From Flavobacteriaceae bacterium UBA7302 (GTDB lineage: Bacteria; Bacteroidota; Bacteroidia; Flavobacteriales; Flavobacteriaceae): 64,000 nt of DNA. The stretch spans positions 186,001 through 250,000 of the forward strand of contig DKQS01000004.1 in NCBI GenBank assembly GCA_002471825.1, written 5' to 3'. The notes under the pieces are model-generated. The model was not told the DNA's origin, did no database searches, and saw nothing but the letters and a program-made list of their open reading frames with translations. Of this stretch, positions 1 to 8,394 are shown one piece after another. How positions within the stretch are numbered: position 1 is the first letter of the stretch; each line of letters opens with the position of its first letter. The translations under genes and the position numbers were made by a program.

Positions 1-2772
1 GATTTTGTCTTCGACGATGGTCATATTCAAAACATCTATCTAGTTGACAAAAGAAATATAGCCCGTAATAAGGTTCAAGTCATTTCACAATTTGAACAAA
101 CAGGATCCAGTGCCAATCGCTATGACGTTACCATTCTGGTAAATGGCTTGCCATTGGTTCAGGTAGAATTGAAAAAACGTGGTGTAGCCATTCGAGAAGC
201 TTTTAATCAAGTACATCGCTATTCCAAAGAGAGTTTTAATTCAGAAAACTCCTTATTCAAATACTTGCAACTCTTTGTCATTTCTAATGGTACAGATAGC
301 CGCTATTTTGCGAACACCGTAAAGCGAAACAAAAACAGTTACGACTTTACCATGAATTGGGCAAAAGCCGATAATAGCTTAATTAAAGACCTAAAGGACT
401 TTACAGCTACCTTTTTTCAAAAAAACACCTTGCTGAGTGTATTGCTGAAGTATTCGGTATTAGACATCAGTAATACCTTGTTGGTAATGCGACCTTATCA
501 AATTGCAGCCACGGAGCGTATATTATGGAAAATTTCAAGCTCCTTTCAAGCAAAGAATTGGTCAACCACAGAAGGCGGTGGCTACATTTGGCACACCACA
601 GGTTCGGGAAAAACCTTAACGAGTTTTAAAGCGGCTCGATTAGCTACTCAACTAGAGTTTATAGACAAAGTATTTTTTGTGGTAGATCGTAAAGACCTCG
701 ACTATCAAACCATGAAAGAATACCAGCGGTTCTCTCCCGATAGTGTGAACGGCTCCAATAATACGGCAGGGTTAAAACGAAACATAGAGAAAGACGATAA
801 CAAGATTATCGTGACTACCATTCAGAAGCTAAACAACTTGATGAAGGGAGAAAGTAAATTACCCATCTATCAGAAACACGTGGTTTTTATTTTTGATGAG
901 GCACATCGTTCTCAATTTGGTGAAGCACAGAAAAACCTTCAAAAGAAGTTCAAAAAATACTATCAGTTTGGCTTTACTGGTACGCCTATCTTTCCCCAAA
1001 ATGCGCTCGGTTCAGAAACCACAGCAAGTGTCTTTGGCCGTGAGTTACATTCCTATGTAATCACCGATGCCATTCGCGATGAAAAGGTGCTAAAATTCAA
1101 AGTCGATTATAACGATGTTCGTCCGCAGTTTAAAGGAATTGAAAATGAAGTTGATGAAAAGAAACTAACAGCAGCGAAAAACAAAAAAGTCTTACTCCAT
1201 CCAACACGAATTAAAGAAATTTCTGAATATATTCTAAAGAACTTCAGACAAAAAACGCATAGAAAAAGTGGAACCAATACGGGCTTTAATGCCATGTTTA
1301 CCGTAAGCAGTGTTGATGCTGCAAAACTGTATTACGAAGAGCTAAACAAATTACAAGCCGATACTGAGAAACAATTAACTATCGCTACCATTTTTTCCTT
1401 CGCTGCCAACGAAGAACAAAGCGCTATTGGGGAAATTCCTGAAGAAGACTTTGAACCCTCGGCAATGGATTTAACAGCTAAAGAGTTCTTAACTAAAGCG
1501 ATAACAGACTACAATACAAAGTTTAAAATGAACTATGGTATTGATAGTAAAGGCTTTCAAGATTACTACCGAGATTTAGCAAAAAGAGTAAAAAACAAAG
1601 AAGTTGATTTAATCATCGTAGTTGGAATGTTCTTAACAGGGTTTGATGCACCAACGTTAAATACCCTATTTGTAGATAAGAACCTTCGGTACCATGGGTT
1701 GATTCAAGCGTTTTCGCGTACCAACCGTATCCTAAACGCTACCAAAACCTTTGGAAACATAGTAACCTTTAGAAATCTAGAAAAGGCCACCATAGATGCG
1801 ATTACCTTGTTTGGAGATAGTAGTACTAGAAACGTAGTACTCGAGAAAAGCTATAAAGAATACCTGGACGGATTCACCGACATTGCCACAGGAAAAGCAC
1901 GAAGAGGTTATATAGAAGTGATTCAAGAGCTAAACGAGAAGTTCCCGAATCCGGAGGACATTATATTAGAAAAAGATAAAAAGGAGTTTGCTAAGCTATT
2001 TGGAGAATACCTGCGAGTTGAGAACATTCTTCAAAATTACGATGAGTTCACCAACTTAAAAGCCTTTCAGTCGGTGGATAAAAATGATGCCGAGGCTTTA
2101 GAAGCCTTTAAGGAAAAACACTTTGTCTCAGACGAAGATATAGCTATAATGCAGTCCATACAACTTCCTACTGATCGTGCTATTCAGGATTACCGCTCTA
2201 CATACAACGATATCCGCGACTGGCTGAGAAGAGAGCGTCAAGGAAATGAAGCCGAGGATTCAAAAATCGATTGGGATGATGTGGTGTTTGAGGTCGATTT
2301 ATTAAAGTCACAGGAAATCAATTTAGATTACATTTTAGAGTTGATTTTTGATAACAATAAGAAAACCAAAAACAAGGCAGACCTGGTAGAAGAAATACGA
2401 CGAGTTATTCGATCCAGTGTGGGTAACAGAGCCAAGGAATCCTTAGTGGTAGATTTTATCAATGCCACAGATCTAGATGATATAGAAGACAAGGCAAGTA
2501 TTATCGATGCCTTTTTTAAGTATGCCCAGGAGAGACAAAAGACAGAAGCAGCCGATTTAATAAAAGAAGAACAATTAAACGAAGAAGAAGCAAAACGCTA
2601 TATCATAAAATCATTAAAACGAGAATATGCTAGTGAACATGGTACTGAGTTAAACACCATATTGCCCAAAATGAGTCCGCTTAACCCACAATACCTCACC
2701 AAAAAACAAAGCGTTTTTCAAAAGATAGCCGCCTTTGTAGAGAGATTTAAAGGTGTCGGGGGTAGGTTATGA
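1..2772 (+). CDS. hsdR: Type I restriction enzyme R subunit HsdR (5' end outside window)
   Basis: ATP-dependent DNA translocase and endonuclease subunit of a type I restriction-modification complex. The frame is open from base 1, so the start lies upstream. A PD-(D/E)xK nuclease core is visible: Asp in YDVT (codon 124-126), then VELK with Glu at 166-168 and Lys at 172-174. The SF2 helicase motor follows, with Walker A GSGKT at 601-615, the DEAH box at 895-906, FTGTP soon after, and a late GMFLTGFDAP / QAFSRTNR motif block. The C-terminal helical region is complete and ends at a TGA. No hsdM or hsdS is in view; they would be expected upstream. Nothing suggests decay in the visible part. Confidence 0.95.
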   Translation, partial: DFVFDDGHIQNIYLVDKRNIARNKVQVISQFEQTGSSANRYDVTILVNGLPLVQVELKKRGVAIREAFNQVHRYSKESFNSENSLFKYLQLFVISNGTDSRYFANTVKRNKNSYDFTMNWAKADNSLIKDLKDFTATFFQKNTLLSVLLKYSVLDISNTLLVMRPYQIAATERILWKISSSFQAKNWSTTEGGGYIWHTTGSGKTLTSFKAARLATQLEFIDKVFFVVDRKDLDYQTMKEYQRFSPDSVNGSNNTAGLKRNIEKDDNKIIVTTIQKLNNLMKGESKLPIYQKHVVFIFDEAHRSQFGEAQKNLQKKFKKYYQFGFTGTPIFPQNALGSETTASVFGRELHSYVITDAIRDEKVLKFKVDYNDVRPQFKGIENEVDEKKLTAAKNKKVLLHPTRIKEISEYILKNFRQKTHRKSGTNTGFNAMFTVSSVDAAKLYYEELNKLQADTEKQLTIATIFSFAANEEQSAIGEIPEEDFEPSAMDLTAKEFLTKAITDYNTKFKMNYGIDSKGFQDYYRDLAKRVKNKEVDLIIVVGMFLTGFDAPTLNTLFVDKNLRYHGLIQAFSRTNRILNATKTFGNIVTFRNLEKATIDAITLFGDSSTRNVVLEKSYKEYLDGFTDIATGKARRGYIEVIQELNEKFPNPEDIILEKDKKEFAKLFGEYLRVENILQNYDEFTNLKAFQSVDKNDAEALEAFKEKHFVSDEDIAIMQSIQLPTDRAIQDYRSTYNDIRDWLRRERQGNEAEDSKIDWDDVVFEVDLLKSQEINLDYILELIFDNNKKTKNKADLVEEIRRVIRSSVGNRAKESLVVDFINATDLDDIEDKASIIDAFFKYAQERQKTEAADLIKEEQLNEEEAKRYIIKSLKREYASEHGTELNTILPKMSPLNPQYLTKKQSVFQKIAAFVERFKGVGGRL

Positions 2773-2932
2773 TTTGAAACAATCAATTCATAAACAATGT
2801 TAAAGTAGTTTTAATATTTCTTTTATTTGAATAGAAATGCTTAGCTTTAAGCTATACAATGATCAACGTTTTTCTTAATTGTTATTTATTTCTTAACTTT
2901 AAAAATCTCAAAATTGCCCCATAGTTGTGCTT

Positions 2933-3148
2933 ATGAAAATTAGATTCTCCGTTTCTTCCATTAAAGACGTATTGTTACCTGTAATAGGTGATTTAGAAAA
3001 TATCAATTCTCAAATTGATGTAAGGATGGTTTCAAATAACAATGTACATCTCTCTAGAAATAAGGAGGAATATAAAAAAGTTTTAAAAGCCCTTAATGTT
3101 CCTTTAGTTGAGTCTGAAAAAGAAGCTTTTCAAAAAGAAAACTCGTAA
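2933..3148 (+). CDS. Small hypothetical protein next to hsdR
   Basis: A 71-residue protein starting at ATG 2933; a GTG two codons upstream is the alternative. It is charged and soluble, with no signal peptide or membrane segment. The C-terminal half is rich in Lys and Glu and probably helical. It ends nine bases before the next gene, so the two are probably cotranscribed and may work together. I do not recognise a family. Its position between a type I restriction subunit and a membrane protein hints at an accessory or defence-island role, but that rests on context only. Confidence 0.55.
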   Translation: MKIRFSVSSIKDVLLPVIGDLENINSQIDVRMVSNNNVHLSRNKEEYKKVLKALNVPLVESEKEAFQKENS

Positions 3149-3157
3149 GATACGATC

Positions 3158-4339
3158 ATGCCAATTGACGTAGGTCTTTTTAGTATAATCCTAATTTTTA
3201 CTTTCTTAATTATTCCTGGATACCTTTTTAGACGTTTTTACTATCGAGGTGAATTTTCAAAGCAACTATCATCATACACTGGTCACATACCTAATCTAGT
3301 AAATTCCTTATTTGCTGGAATTCTCCTCACTGTTTTCGGGGTATTTTTTATATCCTTCTTCTCAAAGAACGAATTAGATTTGGCCACAATTCTAAGTGAT
3401 TTTGCCGATAATTTTGTTTTTAATGACAGTGAATTAAAGGAAAGCTCCAAGTATGTTTTTGCCCAGACTGCAAGGGCTATCTATGATGAGTATCTAATTT
3501 ATTTAATTACCTTATATATACTTTCAGCGGCTTTAGGCTATATATCCTATAAAATTGTACTGGTCTTTTATATAGATGTCTTAATTAAATTATTACGTTT
3601 TAAAAATACCTGGCATTATCTATTTACTGGAAGACTTTTAAATCATCCAAAATTTAAAAACGAACAAATAGTATCTAACGATAACAAAAATGAAGACGAG
3701 GAAGAGGAAAGTATAACCAACGATCTTAATAAAGAAAATGAACTAAGCACTCAGGTTATGTATACTTATTTAGATGTGTTGGTTGATGAAAATTCAGATG
3801 GTCCTAGGCTCTATTCCGGGCTATATGCTGATTATTCACTTAATCCAAAAGATCCAAGTAAGTTAGACGAGTTACATTTACTCAAGGCACGTCGTTATAA
3901 CCGCGACAAGGACGTAGTTGAAATTAAAGAGATACCTGGAGATATTTTTACTATTTCAGGAAAGAATATTCTAAATATTAATTGTAACTATTATTACTAT
4001 AAAAAGTCTGAAGTAATTTATAATCGGTTCCTCCCAGTTGTAAATTTAGCCCAAATTTTTTCCTTAATTATATTTGGTACTATTACAATCACATTATTAT
4101 CGGAAATTAATCTAATCAATTCTGAGTTCTTGGAATTAAGTTTTGAATATTCTATTTGGAAAAAAATAGGTTTGATAATGTTGGTTAATTTAATACTTGG
4201 AATTTTAGTTCCGTTTAAAGTGGATAAAGACAAACAGAAAATTGTGTTTGATGGTTGGCCAATGTTATTAATGCATTTAATAATCTTCCTCATAATATTT
4301 ACAATTATCTATTTTGATTGGATTTTAAGTATCCTTTAA
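3158..4339 (+). CDS. Six-helix membrane protein with central cytosolic domain, unknown function
   Basis: A 393-residue integral membrane protein. Three hydrophobic helices lie at about residues 6-24, 46-68 and 112-145, and three more at about 297-320, 339-357 and 368-392. They flank a soluble region that contains an acidic linker (residues about 176-196, with DEEEES) and a folded-looking domain. That domain carries YLDVLVDE, LYSGLYADYSL and LDELHLLKARRY. The NTWHYLFTGR stretch just after helix 3 recalls an uncharacterised group of Bacteroidota membrane proteins, broadly like DUF6338 in plan. That resemblance is from memory and unverified. It follows the 71-residue gene closely and is probably in one transcript with it. 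Function unknown. Confidence 0.75.
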   Translation: MPIDVGLFSIILIFTFLIIPGYLFRRFYYRGEFSKQLSSYTGHIPNLVNSLFAGILLTVFGVFFISFFSKNELDLATILSDFADNFVFNDSELKESSKYVFAQTARAIYDEYLIYLITLYILSAALGYISYKIVLVFYIDVLIKLLRFKNTWHYLFTGRLLNHPKFKNEQIVSNDNKNEDEEEESITNDLNKENELSTQVMYTYLDVLVDENSDGPRLYSGLYADYSLNPKDPSKLDELHLLKARRYNRDKDVVEIKEIPGDIFTISGKNILNINCNYYYYKKSEVIYNRFLPVVNLAQIFSLIIFGTITITLLSEINLINSEFLELSFEYSIWKKIGLIMLVNLILGILVPFKVDKDKQKIVFDGWPMLLMHLIIFLIIFTIIYFDWILSIL

Positions 4340-4508
4340 CTTATTGCATATACTCCTTTCCCGCGCAATTACTTTCGTGAATTTTTTGAAAATAATTTTA
4401 GAATCTAATTATGAGCATTAGAGAGCGAATGCCAGGAAAAAGTATCTACTTCACATTACTATTCCTATTATGGCATGATGGCCTTGTTTTTGGGTATACT
4501 TAAGTTTT

Positions 4509-4802
4509 ATGAATGAACACATGTTTGACTTGGAAGTCATTTTTAAAAAAGACTATATCGATTATCGTTTTCACGGTTCTAGCTCCATTAAGAAAGTCTT
4601 GCCAGTATTATGTCCGGACATCAGTTATAAAGCCTTAGAAGTAAACAACGGTACCATGGCCTTAGATACTTGGGGCCGAATGATCTTGGATCCAGATTTC
4701 TCTGAAGATATCACTGAAACTAGAAAAAACCTTTTGGCCTATTGTGAGTTGGATACTTTGGCTATGGTGAAGATTTATGAGGTTCTTAAAAAATTAGAAT
4801 AA
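4509..4802 (+). pseudogene. DUF2779 C-terminal remnant
   Basis: These 97 residues resemble the extreme C-terminus of DUF2779 proteins, an RNase H-fold nuclease-like domain found at the end of much longer proteins. The matching parts are SSIKKVLPVLCPDISYKALE, then NNGTMALDTW, and finally LLAYCELDTLAMVKIYEVLK, which is the family's closing Asp-containing helix. An intact member is several hundred residues long. Upstream the frame meets a stop at 4476-4478, and no earlier DUF2779 sequence is evident in 4340-4500. I read this as the surviving tail of a decayed or recombined gene, although the short frame itself is open and could be translated. It is followed directly by a terminator. Confidence 0.65.
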
Positions 4803-4832
4803 AAAAACCTCTCAGCGATGAGAGGGTTTTTT
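4803..4832. terminator. Bidirectional intrinsic terminator
   Basis: Stem CCTCTC (4808-4813) pairs with GAGAGG (4820-4825) around an AGCGAT loop. An A-run lies to the left and a T-run to the right, so the hairpin can end transcripts from both the DUF2779 remnant and the converging gene at 4834. Confidence 0.85.
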
Positions 4833-4833
4833 C

Positions 4834-5679
4834 TTATTGATTGCCTTCAGAGGTTTGTTCTGGCTTAAAGAAATCATAGTTTACGCTAAAACTTATCCAA
4901 GCTCTATTGTTATATGAAAATGCTTCTCCAAGATTTCCAAAACCTTTATCCCAGCCTAAAACAAAACCAGGTGAGACAGCTCCAAACTTGAAGGATAGCC
5001 CTAAACCATAAGTAAGCCCAGTTCCATTTTCTTGCTTATCTGCATCGGTAATTAAACTATTGTTGGCTGAGTTATAGCTTAACGAAGTAATACCAGCGAA
5101 TCCAAAGGGCGCAATGTAATAAGGATTTCTCGAGGAAACGCGCCATTTCCAACCTATAAAAGGTGCAATATTGAAATCGCCATCAAGCATTGCTGCAGAA
5201 GTGCTTCCAGCCTTTAATCTATACTTGAACGGGGCTGTTAGTAACCCTGAGAAAACATTGTTCGCAAACTTGAAATATTCAACCTCAGTATTGTCTTTCA
5301 GGTCATCTGATTTGATCCAAAAGTTTTGATCATAGTCAGGTGGTCCGATAGTTCTACCATTTCTTGATTCAATGATAGGTTTTCCGCTTTTATCTATTTT
5401 TTGATCTTGAATCTTTCGACTTCCAGGTATGCTTATTAAGGTGTACTCAACAGTACCTTGTTTGTATTTAGTTGTATTTACAATTCTAAAATACACTTGG
5501 TAGTTTAATTTTCTTGAGTCTTTAAAGTCTGGCTTTCCTCCTTTGTCGACATAAATGAGGTAATCGGTGCCATTTCGTTTGATACGTAGTCCAAGTGGTT
5601 CGTCGACTCTAGTTTCTTGCGCAGTAGCAATAGTTATTGAAAGAATTCCAATTAAAAAACATAGAATAATACTTTTCAT
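4834..5679 (-). CDS. Secreted or outer-membrane beta-rich protein
   Basis: A 281-residue protein with a clear Sec signal peptide (about residues 1-21, ending TAQE). The mature part begins with a region containing KRNGTDYLIYVDKGG and continues with alternating hydrophobic and aromatic strands. The last 100 residues (IAPFIGWKWRV, TYGLGLSFKFGAV, WISFSVNYDF) look like transmembrane beta strands of an outer-membrane barrel. It lies 11 bases after the 355-residue secreted protein and is very likely in the same transcript. I do not recognise a named family. Confidence 0.75.
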   Translation of the reverse strand: MKSIILCFLIGILSITIATAQETRVDEPLGLRIKRNGTDYLIYVDKGGKPDFKDSRKLNYQVYFRIVNTTKYKQGTVEYTLISIPGSRKIQDQKIDKSGKPIIESRNGRTIGPPDYDQNFWIKSDDLKDNTEVEYFKFANNVFSGLLTAPFKYRLKAGSTSAAMLDGDFNIAPFIGWKWRVSSRNPYYIAPFGFAGITSLSYNSANNSLITDADKQENGTGLTYGLGLSFKFGAVSPGFVLGWDKGFGNLGEAFSYNNRAWISFSVNYDFFKPEQTSEGNQ

Positions 5680-5690
5680 TTTTTCTCAAT

Positions 5691-6758
5691 TTAAAGGTTA
5701 AACTTCTCTAAACTTAATGTTATTCCAGCCTGCAAACTAAATATAATGTCGTCATATCTTATGTTTAAATAATCACGACCGTAGTAGGCAGAAATGAAAT
5801 ATCCTACTGCATAATGACTTTTGGGAGCAAACTCATACATGGTTCTAATATTGAATCTATATTTTCCATTATCGTTTGCTATGTTTGGTGAAAAGTTACT
5901 TAAATCACCAACAATGTATTCAGAATCTACTCTAAAATGATGTTCGTAATTTTTATTAAAGCGTTTGGTTCTGTAATCGTATGAAAATGAAAACCTATTT
6001 CTACCATAGGATCCGATCTGTTCTTGAGTGTAGGCGAAAGTTGAGCTTTCTGTGCCTAAATCGAATCTCCATCCTGCTGTAATTTGATGGAGAGAACCTA
6101 AAGATTTGTTGAATCTTCCCCTTGTAAATTGAAACCATAAGTAATTTGTTGAAAAGTCACCACTTCTATAGTCGTTTCTAAAGTTAGTTGGGTTGTTAGG
6201 GTCAACAAAGAAGAATCCCGGGTCTTGTCCATTACTGTAATGCTTCAATTGAACCCGCGCAGATGTAAAATCTATTTTATTATCTGATATTTTTTTGTAG
6301 CCAAGGTTTTGGTAATAACTTAAACCTATATGATTGCTGCCTGGTGTCAATGGCTTGGAATCATCCAATGTCATTCTAAAATTGGCAGTATACTCTAAGG
6401 CTAATAGTCTAGTATGAATTTCTTTTCCCCAGTATAAAGGAAAAGACAGATTAATAAAAGCCTCTAATAGTTGTAAGTTACTAGTGCCTTCTCCTTGCAT
6501 AGTTGGAATTCTTCGGTCTTTAATTGGGGTGACATATGGGACCGATACGTAGGAAGGACTCCTATTCGCTATCCAGAATTCACGACGTAATGCATTGACG
6601 TCTTTTTCGTCATTTAAATTATACTTTGTCGCAACTTTCTTTCGGTAAATGCGCTCATTTCCATTTTGATCAAGATCTTTTTTCTGATTGCCAGATTGAG
6701 CGTTAAAGCTCAGACTGCAAAAAAATAAAAGTGAAAGGGTAATTAGTTTGGTTTTCAT
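5691..6758 (-). CDS. Secreted beta-barrel-like hypothetical protein
   Basis: A 355-residue protein with an N-terminal signal peptide (LSLLFFCSLSFNAQSG). Many amphipathic strands with aromatic girdle residues (NHIGLSYYQNLGY, TNYLWFQFTRGRF, FSFSYDYRTKRF, HYAVGYFISAYYG) point to an outer-membrane barrel. The C-terminus ends ITLSLEKFNL, in keeping with a barrel-closing strand. It is the first gene of a two-gene leftward unit with the 281-residue protein; both probably act in the outer membrane. No substrate can be inferred. Confidence 0.75.
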   Translation of the reverse strand: MKTKLITLSLLFFCSLSFNAQSGNQKKDLDQNGNERIYRKKVATKYNLNDEKDVNALRREFWIANRSPSYVSVPYVTPIKDRRIPTMQGEGTSNLQLLEAFINLSFPLYWGKEIHTRLLALEYTANFRMTLDDSKPLTPGSNHIGLSYYQNLGYKKISDNKIDFTSARVQLKHYSNGQDPGFFFVDPNNPTNFRNDYRSGDFSTNYLWFQFTRGRFNKSLGSLHQITAGWRFDLGTESSTFAYTQEQIGSYGRNRFSFSYDYRTKRFNKNYEHHFRVDSEYIVGDLSNFSPNIANDNGKYRFNIRTMYEFAPKSHYAVGYFISAYYGRDYLNIRYDDIIFSLQAGITLSLEKFNL

Positions 6759-7032
6759 TTTTCTATTATTTGATTAAACATTTGGATACGTGATTTTGTG
6801 ATACCAGAAGTATCATAAAAGCCTCCAACAGAAAAACTGTAAGAACTACTACATTCCGGAGCCCGTGCACCGATCAAATAATTATGAAATCTGCAATTTT
6901 TTTGTGGGGGCAAATTTTCTTTCAGCCTAAAGCTATAGAATTAATTCCATTAATCAAAATTCCAATTCGAATTAACTATCAATTAATCAGATATTTACAC
7001 TTTCTATTCAATTTTGGTTATTTTAGAAAAGT

Positions 7033-7623
7033 ATGACACTTACTAACTACCACATCACCGGTTGCTTTTACAATCGTCAAGGTTATCCCTTTCGGAAGTA
7101 TTTAAACATTCGTAAAAAAGGCACTCACAAACGATTTCCAGATTTGATGGTTGTGCTCATGAATCCTGGGAGTTCAAAACCCTTGGATCAGGCTTTTATA
7201 CCGCATACGGAAGTACAGGCCAAACCCGATCAAACCCAAAACCAAATCATTCGGGTGATGGAGCAATGCAACAAGCAGTATGCGCGTATTCTTAATTTGT
7301 CAGATTTACTAGAACCTAAGAGTTTGTTGTTTCATGCTACCTTAGAAAAGCTGAAAAAAAAGAAGGTGGTGCATTCCATCTTTCATCCTTCGAGGTCCGA
7401 AGAGTTTGCAACACTCTTTCAAAAAACGGCTCCCGTTATCCTGGGCTGGGGCGTTCATAAAAACCTAGAGCCCATGGCGAAACAAGCATTGGCTGTTATT
7501 CCAACCGACAAGCGTGTAGGGGTTCTCAAAGAATCTACCGATTGGGGGTATTATCATCCCTTACCACCGAGTACGCCGAAGCAAAGGGTTTGGGTTCAAA
7601 GGATTTGTGAGCAAATCCTTTGA
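7033..7623 (+). CDS. DUF1643-like protein
   Basis: A 196-residue soluble protein. The layout matches DUF1643 proteins: VVLMNPGSSKPL near residue 40 (the family's MNPS-like motif), then ARILNLSDLLEPKS, VILGWGVHKNL near residue 140, and a C-terminal YYHPLPPSTPKQRVW. These proteins are often encoded near mobile or phage genes and have no settled function. It stands alone between two oppositely oriented units, with the long repeat-bearing gap downstream. The family call is by pattern, without a profile search. Confidence 0.6.
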   Translation: MTLTNYHITGCFYNRQGYPFRKYLNIRKKGTHKRFPDLMVVLMNPGSSKPLDQAFIPHTEVQAKPDQTQNQIIRVMEQCNKQYARILNLSDLLEPKSLLFHATLEKLKKKKVVHSIFHPSRSEEFATLFQKTAPVILGWGVHKNLEPMAKQALAVIPTDKRVGVLKESTDWGYYHPLPPSTPKQRVWVQRICEQIL

Positions 7624-7862
7624 TAATTATTGTATTCAATTTTGCTTTTTATCTTTTTCCTTGATGAAAAAGAAAGAAAAAATCAAGATGCTCCAAGGAA
7701 ATTGCTTCGCACCAGTCGCTTTACCCATTCCATGCGTCATGCTTCGCATCGCACTTCCATGGTCCGCTCCTTATTTCTGTGGACCATCGATCCTTCACTA
7801 GAATGTATATCGAAAAGAATAATAATATGAATTCCTTGTTAGCCTGTTTGGCATAAGACTAC

Positions 7863-7919
7863 GCAAGCGAGCTTCAATAGTGAGTTTGAGCGTAAAAATA
7901 AACGCTGTTTGAGGCTTGC
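7863..7919. repeat. Nested inverted repeat
   Basis: Outer arms GCAAGC (7863-7868) and GCTTGC (7914-7919) enclose inner arms AGCGT (7889-7893) and ACGCT (7902-7906) around an A-rich loop. The whole can fold as a bulged hairpin. It resembles dispersed intergenic repeats of flavobacteria, but copy number cannot be seen from one window. Confidence 0.5.
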
Positions 7920-8080
7920 CGAGTTCGTTTATTTTAGCGAGAATTCACGTAATTGAACGCTGAGTGGTCTCCGCCATGAATTTTGCTTCTTTTTTTCAAT
8001 AAAAAGAAGGGAAGAAAAAAAGATTTTAGGCATTGCTTCGCAAGTTACCTTCGTCCAAAGTATACTTTGTCGTCGGTTAT

Positions 8081-8115
8081 TGATAAATGATCATTGATCA
8101 CTGATCATTGAAAAC
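8081..8115 (+). repeat. Heptamer array TGATCAT-type
   Basis: Five consecutive 7-base units in one phase: TGATAAA, TGATCAT, TGATCAC, TGATCAT, TGAAAAC. The central three share the palindrome TGATCA. Unit length and degeneracy match the arrays at 8172 and 8254, so they are probably of one kind. Confidence 0.7.
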
Positions 8116-8171
8116 GGTTCTCGATACAATTTTTCTCCTCCGTCAAAAAACCACTCGAACTGACAAAAGGC

Positions 8172-8192
8172 TAATAGCTAACAGCCAAAAGC
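8172..8192 (+). repeat. Short heptamer array before REP-like copy 1
   Basis: Three 7-base units, TAATAGC, TAACAGC and CAAAAGC, lie just upstream of the first REP-like element. The unit CAAAAGC recurs in the longer array at 8317-8323. Confidence 0.6.
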
Positions 8193-8200
8193 AATAAAAA

Positions 8201-8228
8201 AGATCCTTCGACAGGCTCAGGATGACAT
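8201..8228. repeat. REP-like element, copy 1
   Basis: A 28-base element whose core TCCTTCGACAGGCTCAGGAT contains the arms ATCCT and AGGAT. It is identical to the copy at 8346-8373. Read on the other strand it is the familiar ATCCTGAG...GAAGGAT type of dispersed bacterial intergenic repeat. Confidence 0.8.
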
Positions 8229-8253
8229 GGAAGCTCGAAATGACAGAAGTCAG

Positions 8254-8337
8254 TGATCAATTATCAGTGAAAACTAAACACTAAACACTAAAAACTAACA
8301 ACCAAAAACTATTGGCCAAAAGCAAACAGCTAAGAGC
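8254..8337 (+). repeat. Twelve-unit degenerate heptamer array
   Basis: Twelve 7-base units run in one unbroken phase. They begin TGATCAA, TTATCAG, TGAAAAC, continue with TAAACAC twice, then TAAAAAC, TAACAAC and CAAAAAC, and end CAAAAGC, AAACAGC, TAAGAGC. The units drift gradually from TGATCA-like to TAAACAC-like to TAACAGC-like. The array ends eight bases before REP-like copy 2. Confidence 0.75.
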
Positions 8338-8345
8338 TAGAAAAG

Positions 8346-8373
8346 AGATCCTTCGACAGGCTCAGGATGACAT
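8346..8373. repeat. REP-like element, copy 2
   Basis: Identical over 28 bases to the copy at 8201-8228. It lies 21 bases past the stop of the aspartyl protease gene, so on the minus strand it could act as a 3' stem-loop for the long leftward transcript. Confidence 0.8.
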
Positions 8374-8394
8374 TGTAACAAATAATAACAGGCG

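Larger units (their letters stand above)
7624..8394. repeat. Repeat-rich intergenic region without genes
   Basis: No credible gene lies in these 771 bases. The region holds an AT-rich hairpin-like stretch (7650-7690), a larger inverted-repeat element around 7863-7919, a CTTCTTTTT/AAAAAGAAG hairpin near 7985-8010, several arrays of degenerate 7-base units between about 8081 and 8342, and two identical 28-base REP-like elements. It separates two converging transcripts and probably serves as transcript ends plus accumulated dispersed repeats. Confidence 0.7.

Noticed and set aside
4411..4503. 30-codon frame before the DUF2779 remnant
   Set aside because: No similarity to DUF2779 or any family is visible, and the length is within chance expectation.
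7607..7830. Two overlapping open frames of about 65 residues after the DUF1643-like gene
   Set aside because: They run through AT-rich hairpin and repeat sequence, have no recognisable protein features and no good start context. I treat them as chance frames in a repeat region.
8081..8342. Possible CRISPR array
   Set aside because: Repeat units are seven bases long and contiguous, with no spacers. No cas gene is in the window.
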